Assembly: GCF_023073415.1 (NCBI RefSeq)
Contig: NZ_JADPJL010000062.1
Location: 1-64,000, forward strand
Length of the DNA stretch: 64,000 nt
Direction: 5' to 3'
Source: Bradyrhizobium sp. 190
GTDB taxonomy: Bacteria; Pseudomonadota; Alphaproteobacteria; Rhizobiales; Xanthobacteraceae
This document shows, piece after piece, positions 26,334 to 35,344 of this stretch (the first letter of the stretch is position 1; each line of letters opens with the position of its first letter). Made by a program: the position numbers and the translations under genes. The notes beneath the pieces were generated by a model. The model ran no database searches, had not been told where the DNA came from, and was given only the letters and a program-made list of their open reading frames with translations.

Positions 26334-26996
26334 GTGTCTTACAAACTGCAATTCGCCGAACTGCTGCCCTATTGGAACGTGCTTCTACAGGGGCTGGTCT
26401 TCACGATCGTGCTGACTGTTGTGTCGACGGTGGCCGGCATAGCCGTCGGCACCGCCGGTGCCTCGGCGCGCACCTTCGGCCCCGCCTGGCTCGGCCGCGT
26501 CGTTGCGGTCTATGTCGAATTGATCCGCAACACGCCGTTCATCGTGCAGTTGTTCTTCATCTTCTTCGGCCTGCCGGCGCTGGGGCTGAAGCTCAGCGAA
26601 ACCACCGCCGCCTTCCTCGCCATGGTGATCAATCTCGGCGCCTACTCGACCGAGATCATCCGCGCCGGCATCGAGGCCGTGCCCAAAGGCCATATCGAAG
26701 CCGGCCTCAGTCTCGCGATGACCAAATGGGAGGTGCTGCGCCGCATCGTGCTCAACCAGGCATTTCGAAAAATCTATCCGGCGCTGTCGTCGCAGATCAT
26801 CATCGTGATGCTGGGCTCGGCGGTGGTGTCGCAGATCTCGGCGGAAGACCTCACCTATGCCGCGAACTTCATTGCGTCGCGGAACTTCCGCAACTTCGAG
26901 GTCTATCTGCTGGTCGCCCTGGCCTACCTCGTGCTGGCGATACTGACGCGCGCGGCTTTGCGCGCGCTCGGCCGCGTCATCTTCAAAGCGAGGTGA
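26334..26996 (+). CDS. Amino-acid ABC transporter permease 1
   Basis: A 220-residue inner-membrane protein of the HisM/GlnP family with five membrane segments. The EAA loop that contacts the ATPase reads EAGLSLAMTKWEVLRRIVLNQAFRKIYP, shown here in parts: IEAGLSLAMTKWEV then LRRIVLNQAF. The His/Glu family signature VELIRNTPFIVQLFFIFFG is present. It starts with GTG 19 bases after the binding protein and works as one half of the membrane channel with the next gene. Confidence 0.93.
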   Translation: MSYKLQFAELLPYWNVLLQGLVFTIVLTVVSTVAGIAVGTAGASARTFGPAWLGRVVAVYVELIRNTPFIVQLFFIFFGLPALGLKLSETTAAFLAMVINLGAYSTEIIRAGIEAVPKGHIEAGLSLAMTKWEVLRRIVLNQAFRKIYPALSSQIIIVMLGSAVVSQISAEDLTYAANFIASRNFRNFEVYLLVALAYLVLAILTRAALRALGRVIFKAR

Positions 26997-26999
26997 ACC

Positions 27000-27650
27000 G
27001 TGCTGCAGTTCAGCTTCTGGGACATCCTCTCCAACCTGCTGATCGCCACCCAATGGACGATCGTGCTGTCGCTGATCGCGTTCTTTTGCGGCGGCATCGT
27101 AGGCCTGGTCCTGTTGTTCATGCGGACGTCGCGGATCGCGCCGCTGGCATGGTTCACCAAGATCTACATCGAGTTCTTCCAGGGCACGCCGCTGTTGATG
27201 CAACTGTTCCTGTTCTTCTTCGGCATTGCGCTGTTCGGCGTCGAGGTCTCGCCATGGACGGCCGCGACGCTGGCGCTGACATTCTGGACCAGCGCGTTTC
27301 TGACCGAGATCTGGCGCGGCTGCGTCGAGTCGATCCCGAAGGGCCAATGGGAGGCGTCCTCCAGCCTCGCGCTCAGCTATATCGAGCAGATGCGCTACGT
27401 CATCCTGCCGCAGGCCTCGCGTATCGCCATCGCGCCGACCGTTGGTTTCTCCGTGCAGGTCATCAAGGGCACGGCGCTCGCCTCGATCATCGGATTTGTC
27501 GAACTGACCAAGGCCGGCACCATGCTCAACAATGCGACCTTCCGGCCGTTCCTGGTCTATTCGCTGGTCGCGCTGATCTATTTCTGCCTGTGTTTCCCGC
27601 TGTCCTGGTGGGCGAAGAAAATCGAAGGCCGCCTCAATGTCGCTCGTTAG
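27000..27650 (+). CDS. Amino-acid ABC transporter permease 2
   Basis: A 216-residue partner of the previous permease, same family and five segments. The signature IEFFQGTPLLMQLFLFFFG and the EAA loop EASSSLALSYIEQMRYVILP are present. It begins with GTG 3 bases after the first permease stop and overlaps the ATPase start by 14 bases, so translation is coupled. Two different permeases suggest a heterodimeric channel. Confidence 0.93.
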   Translation: MLQFSFWDILSNLLIATQWTIVLSLIAFFCGGIVGLVLLFMRTSRIAPLAWFTKIYIEFFQGTPLLMQLFLFFFGIALFGVEVSPWTAATLALTFWTSAFLTEIWRGCVESIPKGQWEASSSLALSYIEQMRYVILPQASRIAIAPTVGFSVQVIKGTALASIIGFVELTKAGTMLNNATFRPFLVYSLVALIYFCLCFPLSWWAKKIEGRLNVAR

Positions 27651-28365
27651 CATTCGTGACGTCAGGAAGAGTTTTGGTGCGAACGAGGTGCTGAAAGGCG
27701 TCTCGCTCGACATCGCCAAGGGCGACGTGGTCGCCATCATCGGCCGCTCCGGCTCCGGCAAGAGCACTTTGCTCCGCTGCATCAACGGACTGGAGACCTA
27801 TCAATCCGGCAGCATCACCGCCGATGGGATCGAAGTCGCCGGCGCCAACACCAATCTGCGCGAACTGCGCCGCCATGTCGGCATGGTGTTCCAGCAGTTC
27901 AACCTGTTTCCGCATCTGACGGCGGCCGAGAACGTCATGCTGGCGCCGACCGTCGTCAACAAGGTGTCGAAGGCGGAAGCGCGCGCGACCGCCGCCGAGG
28001 TGCTTGCCAAGGTGGGACTATCGGAAAAGATGGACGCCTATCCGAGCGAACTGTCCGGCGGCCAGCAGCAGCGCGTCGCCATTGCCCGTTCGCTGGCGAT
28101 GCGGCCGAAGGTGCTGCTGTGCGACGAAATCACCTCGGCGCTCGACCCCGAACTGGTCAATGAGGTGCTGCGCGTGGTCGAGCAACTCGCGCGCGAGGGC
28201 ATGACGCTGATCCTGGTTACGCATGAAATGCGCTTTGCGCGCGACGTCGGCACCAAGCTCGTCTTCATGCACCATGGCAAGGTGCATGAAGAAGGCGTGC
28301 CAAAGGAGGTGTTCGCTGCGCCCCGAACGCCGGAACTGCAGCAATTCGTCGGCCAGGTCGGTTGA
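27637..28365 (+). CDS. Amino-acid ABC transporter ATP-binding protein
   Basis: A 242-residue ATPase of the GlnQ/HisP family, peripheral on the cytoplasmic face. Walker A GRSGSGKSTLL, Q-loop VGMVFQQFNLFPHLT, signature LSGGQQQRVAIARSLAM, Walker B VLLCDEITSALDPE and switch His VTHEMRFARDV are all intact. Together with the three preceding genes this makes a complete importer for polar amino acids. Confidence 0.96.
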   Translation: MSLVSIRDVRKSFGANEVLKGVSLDIAKGDVVAIIGRSGSGKSTLLRCINGLETYQSGSITADGIEVAGANTNLRELRRHVGMVFQQFNLFPHLTAAENVMLAPTVVNKVSKAEARATAAEVLAKVGLSEKMDAYPSELSGGQQQRVAIARSLAMRPKVLLCDEITSALDPELVNEVLRVVEQLAREGMTLILVTHEMRFARDVGTKLVFMHHGKVHEEGVPKEVFAAPRTPELQQFVGQVG

Positions 28366-28495
28366 GCCAGGGCGTGGACCCATAAATCTACCGAGCGGAC
28401 GGCTTGTCAGGTCTGCTATGCGAACCAACAGCGGACTCGTGCACCGCAGCAAATAACACAATTATTCGCATAGTCCGTTGGCGCGTCGATCCGCA

Positions 28496-30094
28496 TTACG
28501 GATCGATGAGCACTCCCGGGTTGAGCATGCCTTGTGGATCGAGTTCTCTTTTTGCTGCCCGAAGCGCGGCCGCGAAAAGACCCGGGCGTTGGCGATCGTA
28601 CCAAGGCCGATGATCACGGCCTACAGCGTGATGATGCGTGATCGTACCACCCGCCTCAATCAGCGCGTCACTGGCCGCATTCTTGATCGCCTGCCACTGC
28701 TCCAGAAGAGCACCATGGCGGCCGAGTGCGTGGAATGAAAAATAGGGCGCGGGCCCGTCCGGATAGACATGGGTGAAGCGGCATGTGACCTCGCCTTTCA
28801 GGCCAGTCGCTTCGAGGATCGCACGCTCCGTCGCCGCCTTCACTTTGTCGTGGAAACTTTCGAACCGGTCCCAGGTGATAGCGGTCTCGAACGTGTCGTT
28901 GATGAGACCGGCCGGGGTCAAAAACTCGCGCGCATATGGCATGCGAATAAATGCGTTCCGCCAGATTCCTGCTGCACCTTCGAGATGTGCATCGCCGGCT
29001 TTTGCGGCCTCCGGCGTCCCGCCATGGTCGCCGCAGCATTCAAGCGCACGTGCCATCCGGGCATCCGGCGAATGGTCGCCGGATTCAAAGCCGAGCACCA
29101 TGATCGCGACACTGCCGTCGGCCGCACCGGTGTTGAACGCCTCTTGCGCGTCAAGGATGCGGCAGTTCGATGGATAGAGGCCGGCCTGTGCGATGGCGCG
29201 CAACGCGCGTGCAGCACCGAAGAACGAATGGAAACGAACCGATGCGCCGGCGCGGAATTTCGGACGTGGCTGCAATCGCATCCAGGCGCGCGAAATCACG
29301 CCGAGCGTGCCTTCAGAGCCTATGAACATGCGGTCGGGGCTCGGTCCAGCACCCGACCCCGGCAATCGACGCGTTTCCAGTATGCCGCGCGGCGTCACGA
29401 CGCGCAGGCTTTCGACGAAATCATCTATATGCGTGTAGAGACTGGCGAAATGACCACCCGATCGCGTCGCGATCCAGCCGCCAAGGGTTGAATATTCGAA
29501 ACTCTGCGGAAAATGCCGCAATGTGACGCCGTGCGGCTTAAGCTGGTTCTCCAACGATGGACCATAGGCACCGCCTTCGATCAGTGCGGCGCGCGATATC
29601 TGATCTACCTCAACAACCTTGCCGAGATTGCGCAGATCAAGTGTGACGGCCGCCTTATAGCGAAGCCCATCTATTCGCGGCTCGACGCCGCCGCACACGC
29701 TCGACCCGCCCCCGAACGGTGTCAGCGAGGCGCTGACGCTACCGGCCCAGTCCATCACAGCGGAAATCTCTGCTTCGTTGCGTGGATATGCGACCACATC
29801 GGGCGCGCTGTCGTAGTCACCGAGCATGGCTCGCACGTAGTCCGGATAGGATTTGCCGTAGGTGTGAGCGACCCGGTCGTAGCGTTCGCTCGTACAGAAA
29901 GCGGCAAGTGAGCTCGGCAGTGCAACGCGCGGCGCCCGCAGTGCCAGGTCCTCAAGACGCGGCACGGCTTTTGTCTCAAACGCATCGCGCGCGAATTTCG
30001 CGTGATAGCGGCCGAGCACGAAAGCCTGCTCCTCGGCAGTCATGCCTTCGTCTTCGCGACCCCAGCCGTAATGTTTTAGCCTTGCACCGCTCAT
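28496..30094 (-). CDS. FAD-linked oxidase, alkyl-DHAP-synthase-like
   Basis: A 532-residue flavoprotein of the VAO/FAD_binding_4 fold. FAD segment: VVAYPRNEAEISAVMDWA, SLTPFGGGSSVCGGVEP, RHFPQSFEYSTLGGWIATRS and FIGSEGTLGVISRAWMRL. Near the C-terminus, GGTITHHHAVGRDHRPWY matches the His-rich active site of alkylglycerone-phosphate synthases, the ether-lipid enzymes, so the protein is closer to AGPS than to glycolate or D-lactate oxidases. An ether-lipid role is inferred only. The ATG has GGGAGG 7 bases upstream. It follows the reductase gene by 79 bases on the same strand. Confidence 0.85.
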   Translation of the reverse strand: MSGARLKHYGWGREDEGMTAEEQAFVLGRYHAKFARDAFETKAVPRLEDLALRAPRVALPSSLAAFCTSERYDRVAHTYGKSYPDYVRAMLGDYDSAPDVVAYPRNEAEISAVMDWAGSVSASLTPFGGGSSVCGGVEPRIDGLRYKAAVTLDLRNLGKVVEVDQISRAALIEGGAYGPSLENQLKPHGVTLRHFPQSFEYSTLGGWIATRSGGHFASLYTHIDDFVESLRVVTPRGILETRRLPGSGAGPSPDRMFIGSEGTLGVISRAWMRLQPRPKFRAGASVRFHSFFGAARALRAIAQAGLYPSNCRILDAQEAFNTGAADGSVAIMVLGFESGDHSPDARMARALECCGDHGGTPEAAKAGDAHLEGAAGIWRNAFIRMPYAREFLTPAGLINDTFETAITWDRFESFHDKVKAATERAILEATGLKGEVTCRFTHVYPDGPAPYFSFHALGRHGALLEQWQAIKNAASDALIEAGGTITHHHAVGRDHRPWYDRQRPGLFAAALRAAKRELDPQGMLNPGVLIDP

Positions 30095-30173
30095 GGCATC
30101 CTCCCTGCTTTTTGTCTGTGATTTCCGAGATCGCCGCGGTATCCAGCGCGCCGCTGCAGTTCTGAGCGTTACC

Positions 30174-31343
30174 TCAACGCGCGCTGAAGGTGAGGCCGGC
30201 GCGCTCCTTCAGACGCTTGCGCAACGCCGGACCCATCAGTGCGCCCGGCGTCCAGATGCCGCCATCGCCCTGCACGTCGCGCACAAGGCAGAGAGCGCTC
30301 TCGGCGATCATCTTGCTGGCCGAGCCGTAGCCCGGATCGCGGTCGCCCGTGACTACCGCCTCGACCCGTCCGCCATCCGGCAGCTCGCCCAGGAAGAGGA
30401 TGTCGTAGAAGCCCTTCTCGCGCTCTTCCCGAGTCGGGCCTGCGCCGCGCTTGAGACCGCCGGTCCCGAGCAAGGAAACCATCGTGGCGAACGTCTCCGT
30501 CGCCACGCCAGCGATTTCCCCCAATCCCGGCGCGACCATCATCTCGTCGTAAACGAAGTCCGCGCCGTAGGGATGACCCAACAGGAAATTCGTGCGGTGC
30601 ACGTTCTTGGTGTTGATAGGCGCCATTGGGAACGGGACAAGCAACACGTTCAGGCTCGGGTCGTATTCAGGGACAAGGCCCGACGGCTGAGACGGCCCGG
30701 TGAACCCCGGCGTCAACGCGAAGGGATCGGTCAGCAGCCGGATCAGGGCCGGGTCGCGCGCGGTGGCGGCCAATGTCGCCTGGGCGCTGGCTGCGGTGCC
30801 TCCAGACATCCCGCCTTTGACCTTGCGCAGGCGAGCCTTGACCCGCCGCGCCGGGCGTCCGAATTTCTCGCGCGCCTTCTCCTGCAACGTGAGCACGCCG
30901 AGATCGAACGGAATGGAATCGAAGCCGCAGGAGAAGACGATGCGCGCGCCGGTCCGTTTCGCCTCTTCGTGATGGGCGTCGATCATGCGCCGCATCCAGG
31001 CCGGTTCACCGCACAGATCAACGTAGGCCGTGCCCGTGGCCGCGCAGGCCGCCACAAGCTCGGGACCGTGGAGCTGATAAGGCCCGACCGCCGTGATAAT
31101 CACGGCCGCACGCTCGCACATCGAACGCAGGCTGGCCGGCTCGGCGGCATCCGCCTTCACTAAAGGCAAATCGCCCGGTGCGCCGATGTCGGTGCGCACC
31201 TTCTGGAGCTTGTCGGTCGAGCGTCCCGCGATCGCCCAGGATGGCGCATCGTCGCCGCGATAGGACGTCGCCAGATACTCGGCGATGAGACGACCAGTGT
31301 AACCCGTTGCGCCATAGACGATGAGGTCGAAGTCCCGCTTCAC
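30174..31343 (-). CDS. Saccharopine dehydrogenase-like / trans-acting enoyl reductase family protein
   Basis: A 389-residue NAD(P)-binding protein. The Rossmann start is DFDLIVYGATGYTGRLIAEY, followed by WAIAGRSTDKLQKV, VIITAVGPYQLHGPELVAACAATGTAYVDLCGE and FSCGFDSIPFDLGVL, marks of the family that includes mycobacterial trans-acting enoyl reductase and saccharopine-dehydrogenase-like oxidoreductases. The GTG at 31343 is well placed after GAGGAGG; the 63-residue extension to 31532 is Arg-rich and not believed. It likely shares an operon with the FAD oxidase, which suggests joint lipid chemistry. Confidence 0.83.
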   Translation of the reverse strand: MKRDFDLIVYGATGYTGRLIAEYLATSYRGDDAPSWAIAGRSTDKLQKVRTDIGAPGDLPLVKADAAEPASLRSMCERAAVIITAVGPYQLHGPELVAACAATGTAYVDLCGEPAWMRRMIDAHHEEAKRTGARIVFSCGFDSIPFDLGVLTLQEKAREKFGRPARRVKARLRKVKGGMSGGTAASAQATLAATARDPALIRLLTDPFALTPGFTGPSQPSGLVPEYDPSLNVLLVPFPMAPINTKNVHRTNFLLGHPYGADFVYDEMMVAPGLGEIAGVATETFATMVSLLGTGGLKRGAGPTREEREKGFYDILFLGELPDGGRVEAVVTGDRDPGYGSASKMIAESALCLVRDVQGDGGIWTPGALMGPALRKRLKERAGLTFSAR

Positions 31344-31667
31344 GACTTGGTCCTCCTCGATATCCGGGAGAGTTATCTTCAGATCCGTGTGCAATGGCAG
31401 GACACGAGGACGCTCAGCACGAGCAGCAAGGGCCATTTGAGGGGCCGCCGCTTCACTGAACCGTCCCATCGCGTTTTGACGGAGGATACCACAGTTCCTG
31501 CCTTGGGCGCGCAACGTTCGCTTTGGGGTCATTCGCGACCGGGGCCAACCAATGGCAAGCCCGGCCCTGTCCGCGGTTCGGCCGAAAGCGGAAGTAGATT
31601 CAGAGCACTAGCCCAGGGTGTGGCACGCAGCACAGCGGTCCTAGTTTGGTTGGACCAGCGCGGAAAC
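31344..31667. other. Intergenic region with no supported gene
   Basis: About 320 bases upstream of the reductase gene. A plus-strand frame at 31347-31748 (133 codons) crosses into the next gene and has no ribosome site or family resemblance. I see no repeat or terminator. Confidence 0.4.
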
Positions 31668-32255
31668 TCAAGACAGCGTCACGTTATCGAGGAATGGCTT
31701 CCAGGAGAGCGCCTCACTTTTGGCCTTGTCAAATTGTCCATCCTCTAAAAGCTTACCGACACATCTGAAGTATTCACAAAGGAATGACGCATCGGGCAAT
31801 TGGTACACGTGCTCATCCGGGACCCACAGATGAAATTTCCTGGCGGAGCCAAGTGCAGACATGATTGCAGGTTTAAGATCCCGCACATTGTCCGGCCATC
31901 CTGACGACGCGCCCCGAATTTTGAGGCTATCTGAAAGACTGCGAAATTTAGAACCGAGGCTCCGGAGCTCGGAAGCTTTCTTCTCATCCGACTTCCGGTT
32001 CAACCATTCTATTGAGACGCCAATTACGACTCCGGTCGAAAAGACCACTGCGAATTTAAACCAACGCTGTTGGCCCAGTGCGACAAGGTTATCAAAAGCG
32101 GTCGTGGCCACAGCGTTACGAAAAACCGTCGTGGCCACATCGTTAGGATCGGAGAAGACGTTTTCCTCCAACCATTTTTTGAGGATAGGCGTGATCAGCG
32201 GGATCAGCAGAAGACCCCAAATTCCAAATAGAAACTGTTTAAGCCATTTGGACAT
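31668..32255 (-). CDS. Hypothetical membrane protein, low-GC orphan
   Basis: A 195-residue protein. Residues about 7-27 (QFLFGIWGLLLIPLITPIL) and 68-84 (FAVVFSTGVVIGVSIEW) form two membrane segments, separated by a soluble loop. The C-terminal half is cytoplasmic-looking, with a coiled-coil-like charged helix (NRKSDEKKASELRSLGSKFR) and a short globular end. No family is recognised. The DNA is clearly AT-richer than its neighbours, which suggests recent acquisition. It starts with ATG and stands alone between the reductase and poxB. Confidence 0.65.
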   Translation of the reverse strand: MSKWLKQFLFGIWGLLLIPLITPILKKWLEENVFSDPNDVATTVFRNAVATTAFDNLVALGQQRWFKFAVVFSTGVVIGVSIEWLNRKSDEKKASELRSLGSKFRSLSDSLKIRGASSGWPDNVRDLKPAIMSALGSARKFHLWVPDEHVYQLPDASFLCEYFRCVGKLLEDGQFDKAKSEALSWKPFLDNVTLS

Positions 32256-32323
32256 AGAGCCTTAGTGTTTAGCACACTGAACAGCCATCCAGCCGAATCA
32301 AAGGTTGCACCCGAATACACTGC

Positions 32324-34060
32324 CTAGCGCGACAGCAAATTGGTCTTGGCCACATCGATCACCTCGTCGCCGCGGCCGCTCATCACGGCGCGAAGCACCC
32401 AGAGGCTGAAACCCTTGATCTGCTCTGCCGTGATGGTCGGCGGCATCGACAGTTCCTGGGTGGCGGTAACGACATCGAGGACGGCCGGACCGTCATGAGC
32501 CAGCACGTCGCGGATCGCGTTTGAGAGCTCGCCCGGATCCTCCACCCGCACCGCGTGAATGCCCATCGCGCGCGCCATCGCCGCGAAATCGGGATTCTTG
32601 AGATCGACGCCGGTTTCGATGAAACCGGAAGCCTTCATCTCCATCGCCACGAACCCCAGCACGCCGTTGTTGAAGATCACGATCTTCACCGGCAGCTTCA
32701 TCTGCGTCATCGTGATCAGGTCGCCCATCAGCATGGCAAACCCGCCGTCGCCCGACATCGAGATCACCTGCCGCCCCTTCTGCGAAGCCTGCGCGCCGAT
32801 GGCGTGCGCCATGGCGTTGGCCATCGAGCCGTGAACCCACGAACCAATGAGGCGCCGGCTGCCGTTCATGACGAGATAGCGCGCCGCCCAGATCGTCGGC
32901 GTGCCAACATCGGCCGTGAACACCGCATCCTCGGACGCCTGTTCGCTCAACAGGCGCGCCAGATACTGCGGATGGATCGGCTTCTGGCCGGGCGTACCCT
33001 GCGCTAGTTCGTCGAGCCCGGCGCGTGCCTTCTTGTAGTGAGCCAAACTGTCATCGAGATGCTTGCGATCGGTCTTCGCCTTCAGTTTCGGCAGCAGCGC
33101 ACCGATCGTGGCGCCGACATCACCGACTAGGCCGAGGTCGAGCTTGCAGCGGCGGCCAAGATTTTCCGGGCGGATATCTACCTGCGCGATCTTCGCGTCC
33201 GTCGGCAGGAACTGCTTGTAGGGAAAGTCGGTCCCGAGCATCAGCAACACGTCGCAGGCATGCATCGCGGCATAGCCGGACGAGAAACCGATAAAGCCGG
33301 TCATGCCGACGTCGTACGGATTGTCGAACTCGACATGCTCCTTGCCGCCGAGTGCATGCACGATCGGGCTCTTCAGCGTCTCGGCAAGCCGCATCAAGCC
33401 ATCATGCGCGCCGGCACAGCCGCGGCCGCAGAACAGCGTGATGCGCTTGGCGCCGTTGAGGAGCTTGGCCAGCGCCTCCAGCTCGGTTTCGGCCGGTCGC
33501 ACAATGGGCGCAGCCGGCAGCAGCCCGGCATTCGGCGAGATGCCGCGCTTCGGCGCTGATCGCAATGCGACGTCGCCGGGGATGACGATCACGGCGACAC
33601 CGCGCCGCCCCACGGCCGCGCGAATGGCGTTTTCCAGGACGTAAGGCAATTGCGACGGATCGGAAATCAGTTCGCAATAGTGGCTGCATTCCCGGAACAG
33701 ATCCTGCGGGTGGGTCTCCTGAAAATAACCGCCGCCGATTTCAGCCGACGGAATCTGCGCGGCGATGGCGAGTACCGGCGTACGGCTGCGGTGCGCATCG
33801 AACAGGCCATTGATGAGATGCAGATTGCCGGGTCCGCACGATCCGGCGCAGACCGCGAGTTCGCCTGTGATCTGCGCTTCGCCCGCGGCGGCGAAGGCTG
33901 CGACCTCTTCATGCCGGACATGAATCCAGTCGATCGCCTTTCGCTTGCGTAGCGCGTCGGTGAGGCCATTCAGGCTGTCGCCGACCACGCCGAAGATACG
34001 CTTGACGCCGGCTTGCGCCAGCGTCTCTGCGATAAGGTCTGCGACATTGTCGATCTTCAT
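32324..34060 (-). CDS. poxB: Pyruvate dehydrogenase (quinone) / pyruvate oxidase
   Basis: A 578-residue thiamine-diphosphate enzyme, close in length to E. coli PoxB. N-terminal TPP site VRHEEVAAFAAAGEAQ with the catalytic Glu, FAD-binding middle domain, and C-terminal TPP-metal motif SGDGGFAMLMGDLITM through VIFNNG. The end, ITAEQIKGFSLWVLRAVMSG then RGDEVIDVAKTN, matches the PoxB tail that binds membrane lipid on activation. It decarboxylates pyruvate to acetate and CO2 and passes electrons to ubiquinone. The ATG at 34060 is used; the longer frame to 34210 overlaps the hydratase gene. It starts 16 bases after that gene. Confidence 0.92.
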   Translation of the reverse strand: MKIDNVADLIAETLAQAGVKRIFGVVGDSLNGLTDALRKRKAIDWIHVRHEEVAAFAAAGEAQITGELAVCAGSCGPGNLHLINGLFDAHRSRTPVLAIAAQIPSAEIGGGYFQETHPQDLFRECSHYCELISDPSQLPYVLENAIRAAVGRRGVAVIVIPGDVALRSAPKRGISPNAGLLPAAPIVRPAETELEALAKLLNGAKRITLFCGRGCAGAHDGLMRLAETLKSPIVHALGGKEHVEFDNPYDVGMTGFIGFSSGYAAMHACDVLLMLGTDFPYKQFLPTDAKIAQVDIRPENLGRRCKLDLGLVGDVGATIGALLPKLKAKTDRKHLDDSLAHYKKARAGLDELAQGTPGQKPIHPQYLARLLSEQASEDAVFTADVGTPTIWAARYLVMNGSRRLIGSWVHGSMANAMAHAIGAQASQKGRQVISMSGDGGFAMLMGDLITMTQMKLPVKIVIFNNGVLGFVAMEMKASGFIETGVDLKNPDFAAMARAMGIHAVRVEDPGELSNAIRDVLAHDGPAVLDVVTATQELSMPPTITAEQIKGFSLWVLRAVMSGRGDEVIDVAKTNLLSR

Positions 34061-34076
34061 GTGGCATGATCCCTTC

Positions 34077-34850
34077 TCAGCGTCCGGTGAACACCGCCGG
34101 ACGTTTCTCGAGGAAGGCGTTGCGCCCCTCCACCGCGTCGGCGCTGAGACGGATTTCCGCCTGCGTTTCGATCTCGCGGCGGAACTGATCGGCATAGCTG
34201 GCGTGTTCACTCTCGTCGATCAGGCGGCGCGTCGCGACCAGCGCGCGCGTCGGCCCGCTCGCGAGCCTGCGCGCCAGCGAAAGCGCGCCGTCGCGAAGTG
34301 CGGCATCATCGAACACCTCACGGACCAACCCCCACTCCTTGGCCTGATCGGCCGTGAGCGGCTCGTTGGTTATCATCAGTTCGAGCGCACGCTGACGGCC
34401 GACAAGGCGCGGCAGCAGCCAGGTTGATCCGAGATCGGGGACCAGCGCGATGCGGCTGAACACCTGAATGAAGCGCGCCGAACGCGCGGCAACGATCATG
34501 TCACCCGCCATCGCAAGACTGAAGCCGCCGCCCGCCGCCACGCCGTTGACGGCCACCACGACCGGCACGCGGCACTCGCGCAACGCCTTGAACGTTGGCC
34601 AGTAATACTTCATCACGCCGGCGACGATGTCGTCGCCCAGGATTTGCGCGGCCTTGAGATTTTGCCCTGAACAGAACCCGCGACCCTCGCCTGTCAGCAC
34701 CAGCGCCCTCACCTGCGGATCCTCACTCATCTCGCCAATCGCAGTTGCGAGGTCGCCCAACAGGTCGGGCGTCATCGCGTTGAGCGTCGCAGGCTCATCC
34801 AGTGTGAGAACGCCGACGCAATCGTCGCGTTCCCGCTTCACACCCGGCAT
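34077..34850 (-). CDS. Enoyl-CoA hydratase/isomerase family protein
   Basis: A 257-residue crotonase-fold enzyme. The oxyanion-hole strands are RALVLTGEGRGFCSGQNLK and VAVNGVAAGGGFSLAMAGDM. The Asp/Glu pattern around PDLGSTWLLPRLVG (Asp rather than Glu) resembles the PaaG branch, isomerases acting on ring-epoxide or unsaturated acyl-CoAs. The ATG at 34850 has GGAGG 8 bases upstream. It lies directly before poxB and is probably in the same transcript. The exact substrate cannot be fixed. Confidence 0.87.
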   Translation of the reverse strand: MPGVKRERDDCVGVLTLDEPATLNAMTPDLLGDLATAIGEMSEDPQVRALVLTGEGRGFCSGQNLKAAQILGDDIVAGVMKYYWPTFKALRECRVPVVVAVNGVAAGGGFSLAMAGDMIVAARSARFIQVFSRIALVPDLGSTWLLPRLVGRQRALELMITNEPLTADQAKEWGLVREVFDDAALRDGALSLARRLASGPTRALVATRRLIDESEHASYADQFRREIETQAEIRLSADAVEGRNAFLEKRPAVFTGR

Positions 34851-34993
34851 TTCGCAACCTCCGTTCGCAGGCATTTCTGGCCGGACGGCCGGGCGCAAGA
34901 GTAACCGTAATGCCACCGCGCGCAACAATCGCCTCTCGCAGACTTGACCAAAATCGGCGTTCCCAGAGATACTTGGCCGATTGGACGTGAGTT

Positions 34994-35281
34994 ATGTTTG
35001 AGATCGGTACTTTCTGCGTAATTTTTCTGGCGGTGGCCTATTGGGCCGTGCTCTGGCTGATGGGACGTCGCGAGGACGTGCTGCATGGTGAGTTCGTCAA
35101 AAGCGAGCCGCATGCCGAGGAGCCCGTGCGCCCTGTGTTCCCGAGGCGTCCTGTTCGATCCGCTCGACCCGAACGCCCCGTTGAAGCCACTCCCGAGCAG
35201 CAACCGCCGTTTCGGCAGGAACGATTGGAGTCGCTCTTGAACACGATCAAGCAGGATCTCAATCAACTCGCTCAGAAGTAG
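34994..35281 (+). CDS. Small single-pass membrane protein
   Basis: A 95-residue protein. Residues 4-23 (IGTFCVIFLAVAYWAVLWLM) form one membrane segment. Then comes a basic, Pro/Arg/Glu-rich linker (residues 45-72) and a short C-terminal helix (ESLLNTIKQDLNQLAQK) with coiled-coil character. No family is recognised. A hairpin at 35291-35322 just after the stop closes the transcript. Confidence 0.6.
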   Translation: MFEIGTFCVIFLAVAYWAVLWLMGRREDVLHGEFVKSEPHAEEPVRPVFPRRPVRSARPERPVEATPEQQPPFRQERLESLLNTIKQDLNQLAQK

Positions 35282-35290
35282 GCGATACCG

Positions 35291-35325
35291 CAATCACTGC
35301 GCCAATTTCGTCGCAGTGATTGTTT
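35291..35325 (+). terminator. Intrinsic terminator after the small membrane protein
   Basis: CAATCACTGCG pairs perfectly with CGCAGTGATTG (11 bp, 10-base loop) and is followed by TTT. It lies 9 bases after the stop codon and 20 bases before the next start. Confidence 0.65.
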
Positions 35326-35344
35326 ACCCGGTGAGGAGCGAGCG

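Noticed and set aside
26385..27785. 466-codon minus-strand frame
   Set aside because: Antisense to the two permease genes and the ATPase start; composition is the mirror of their codons.
31347..31748. 133-codon plus-strand frame
   Set aside because: No ribosome site, crosses into the next gene, low-complexity translation and no family resemblance.
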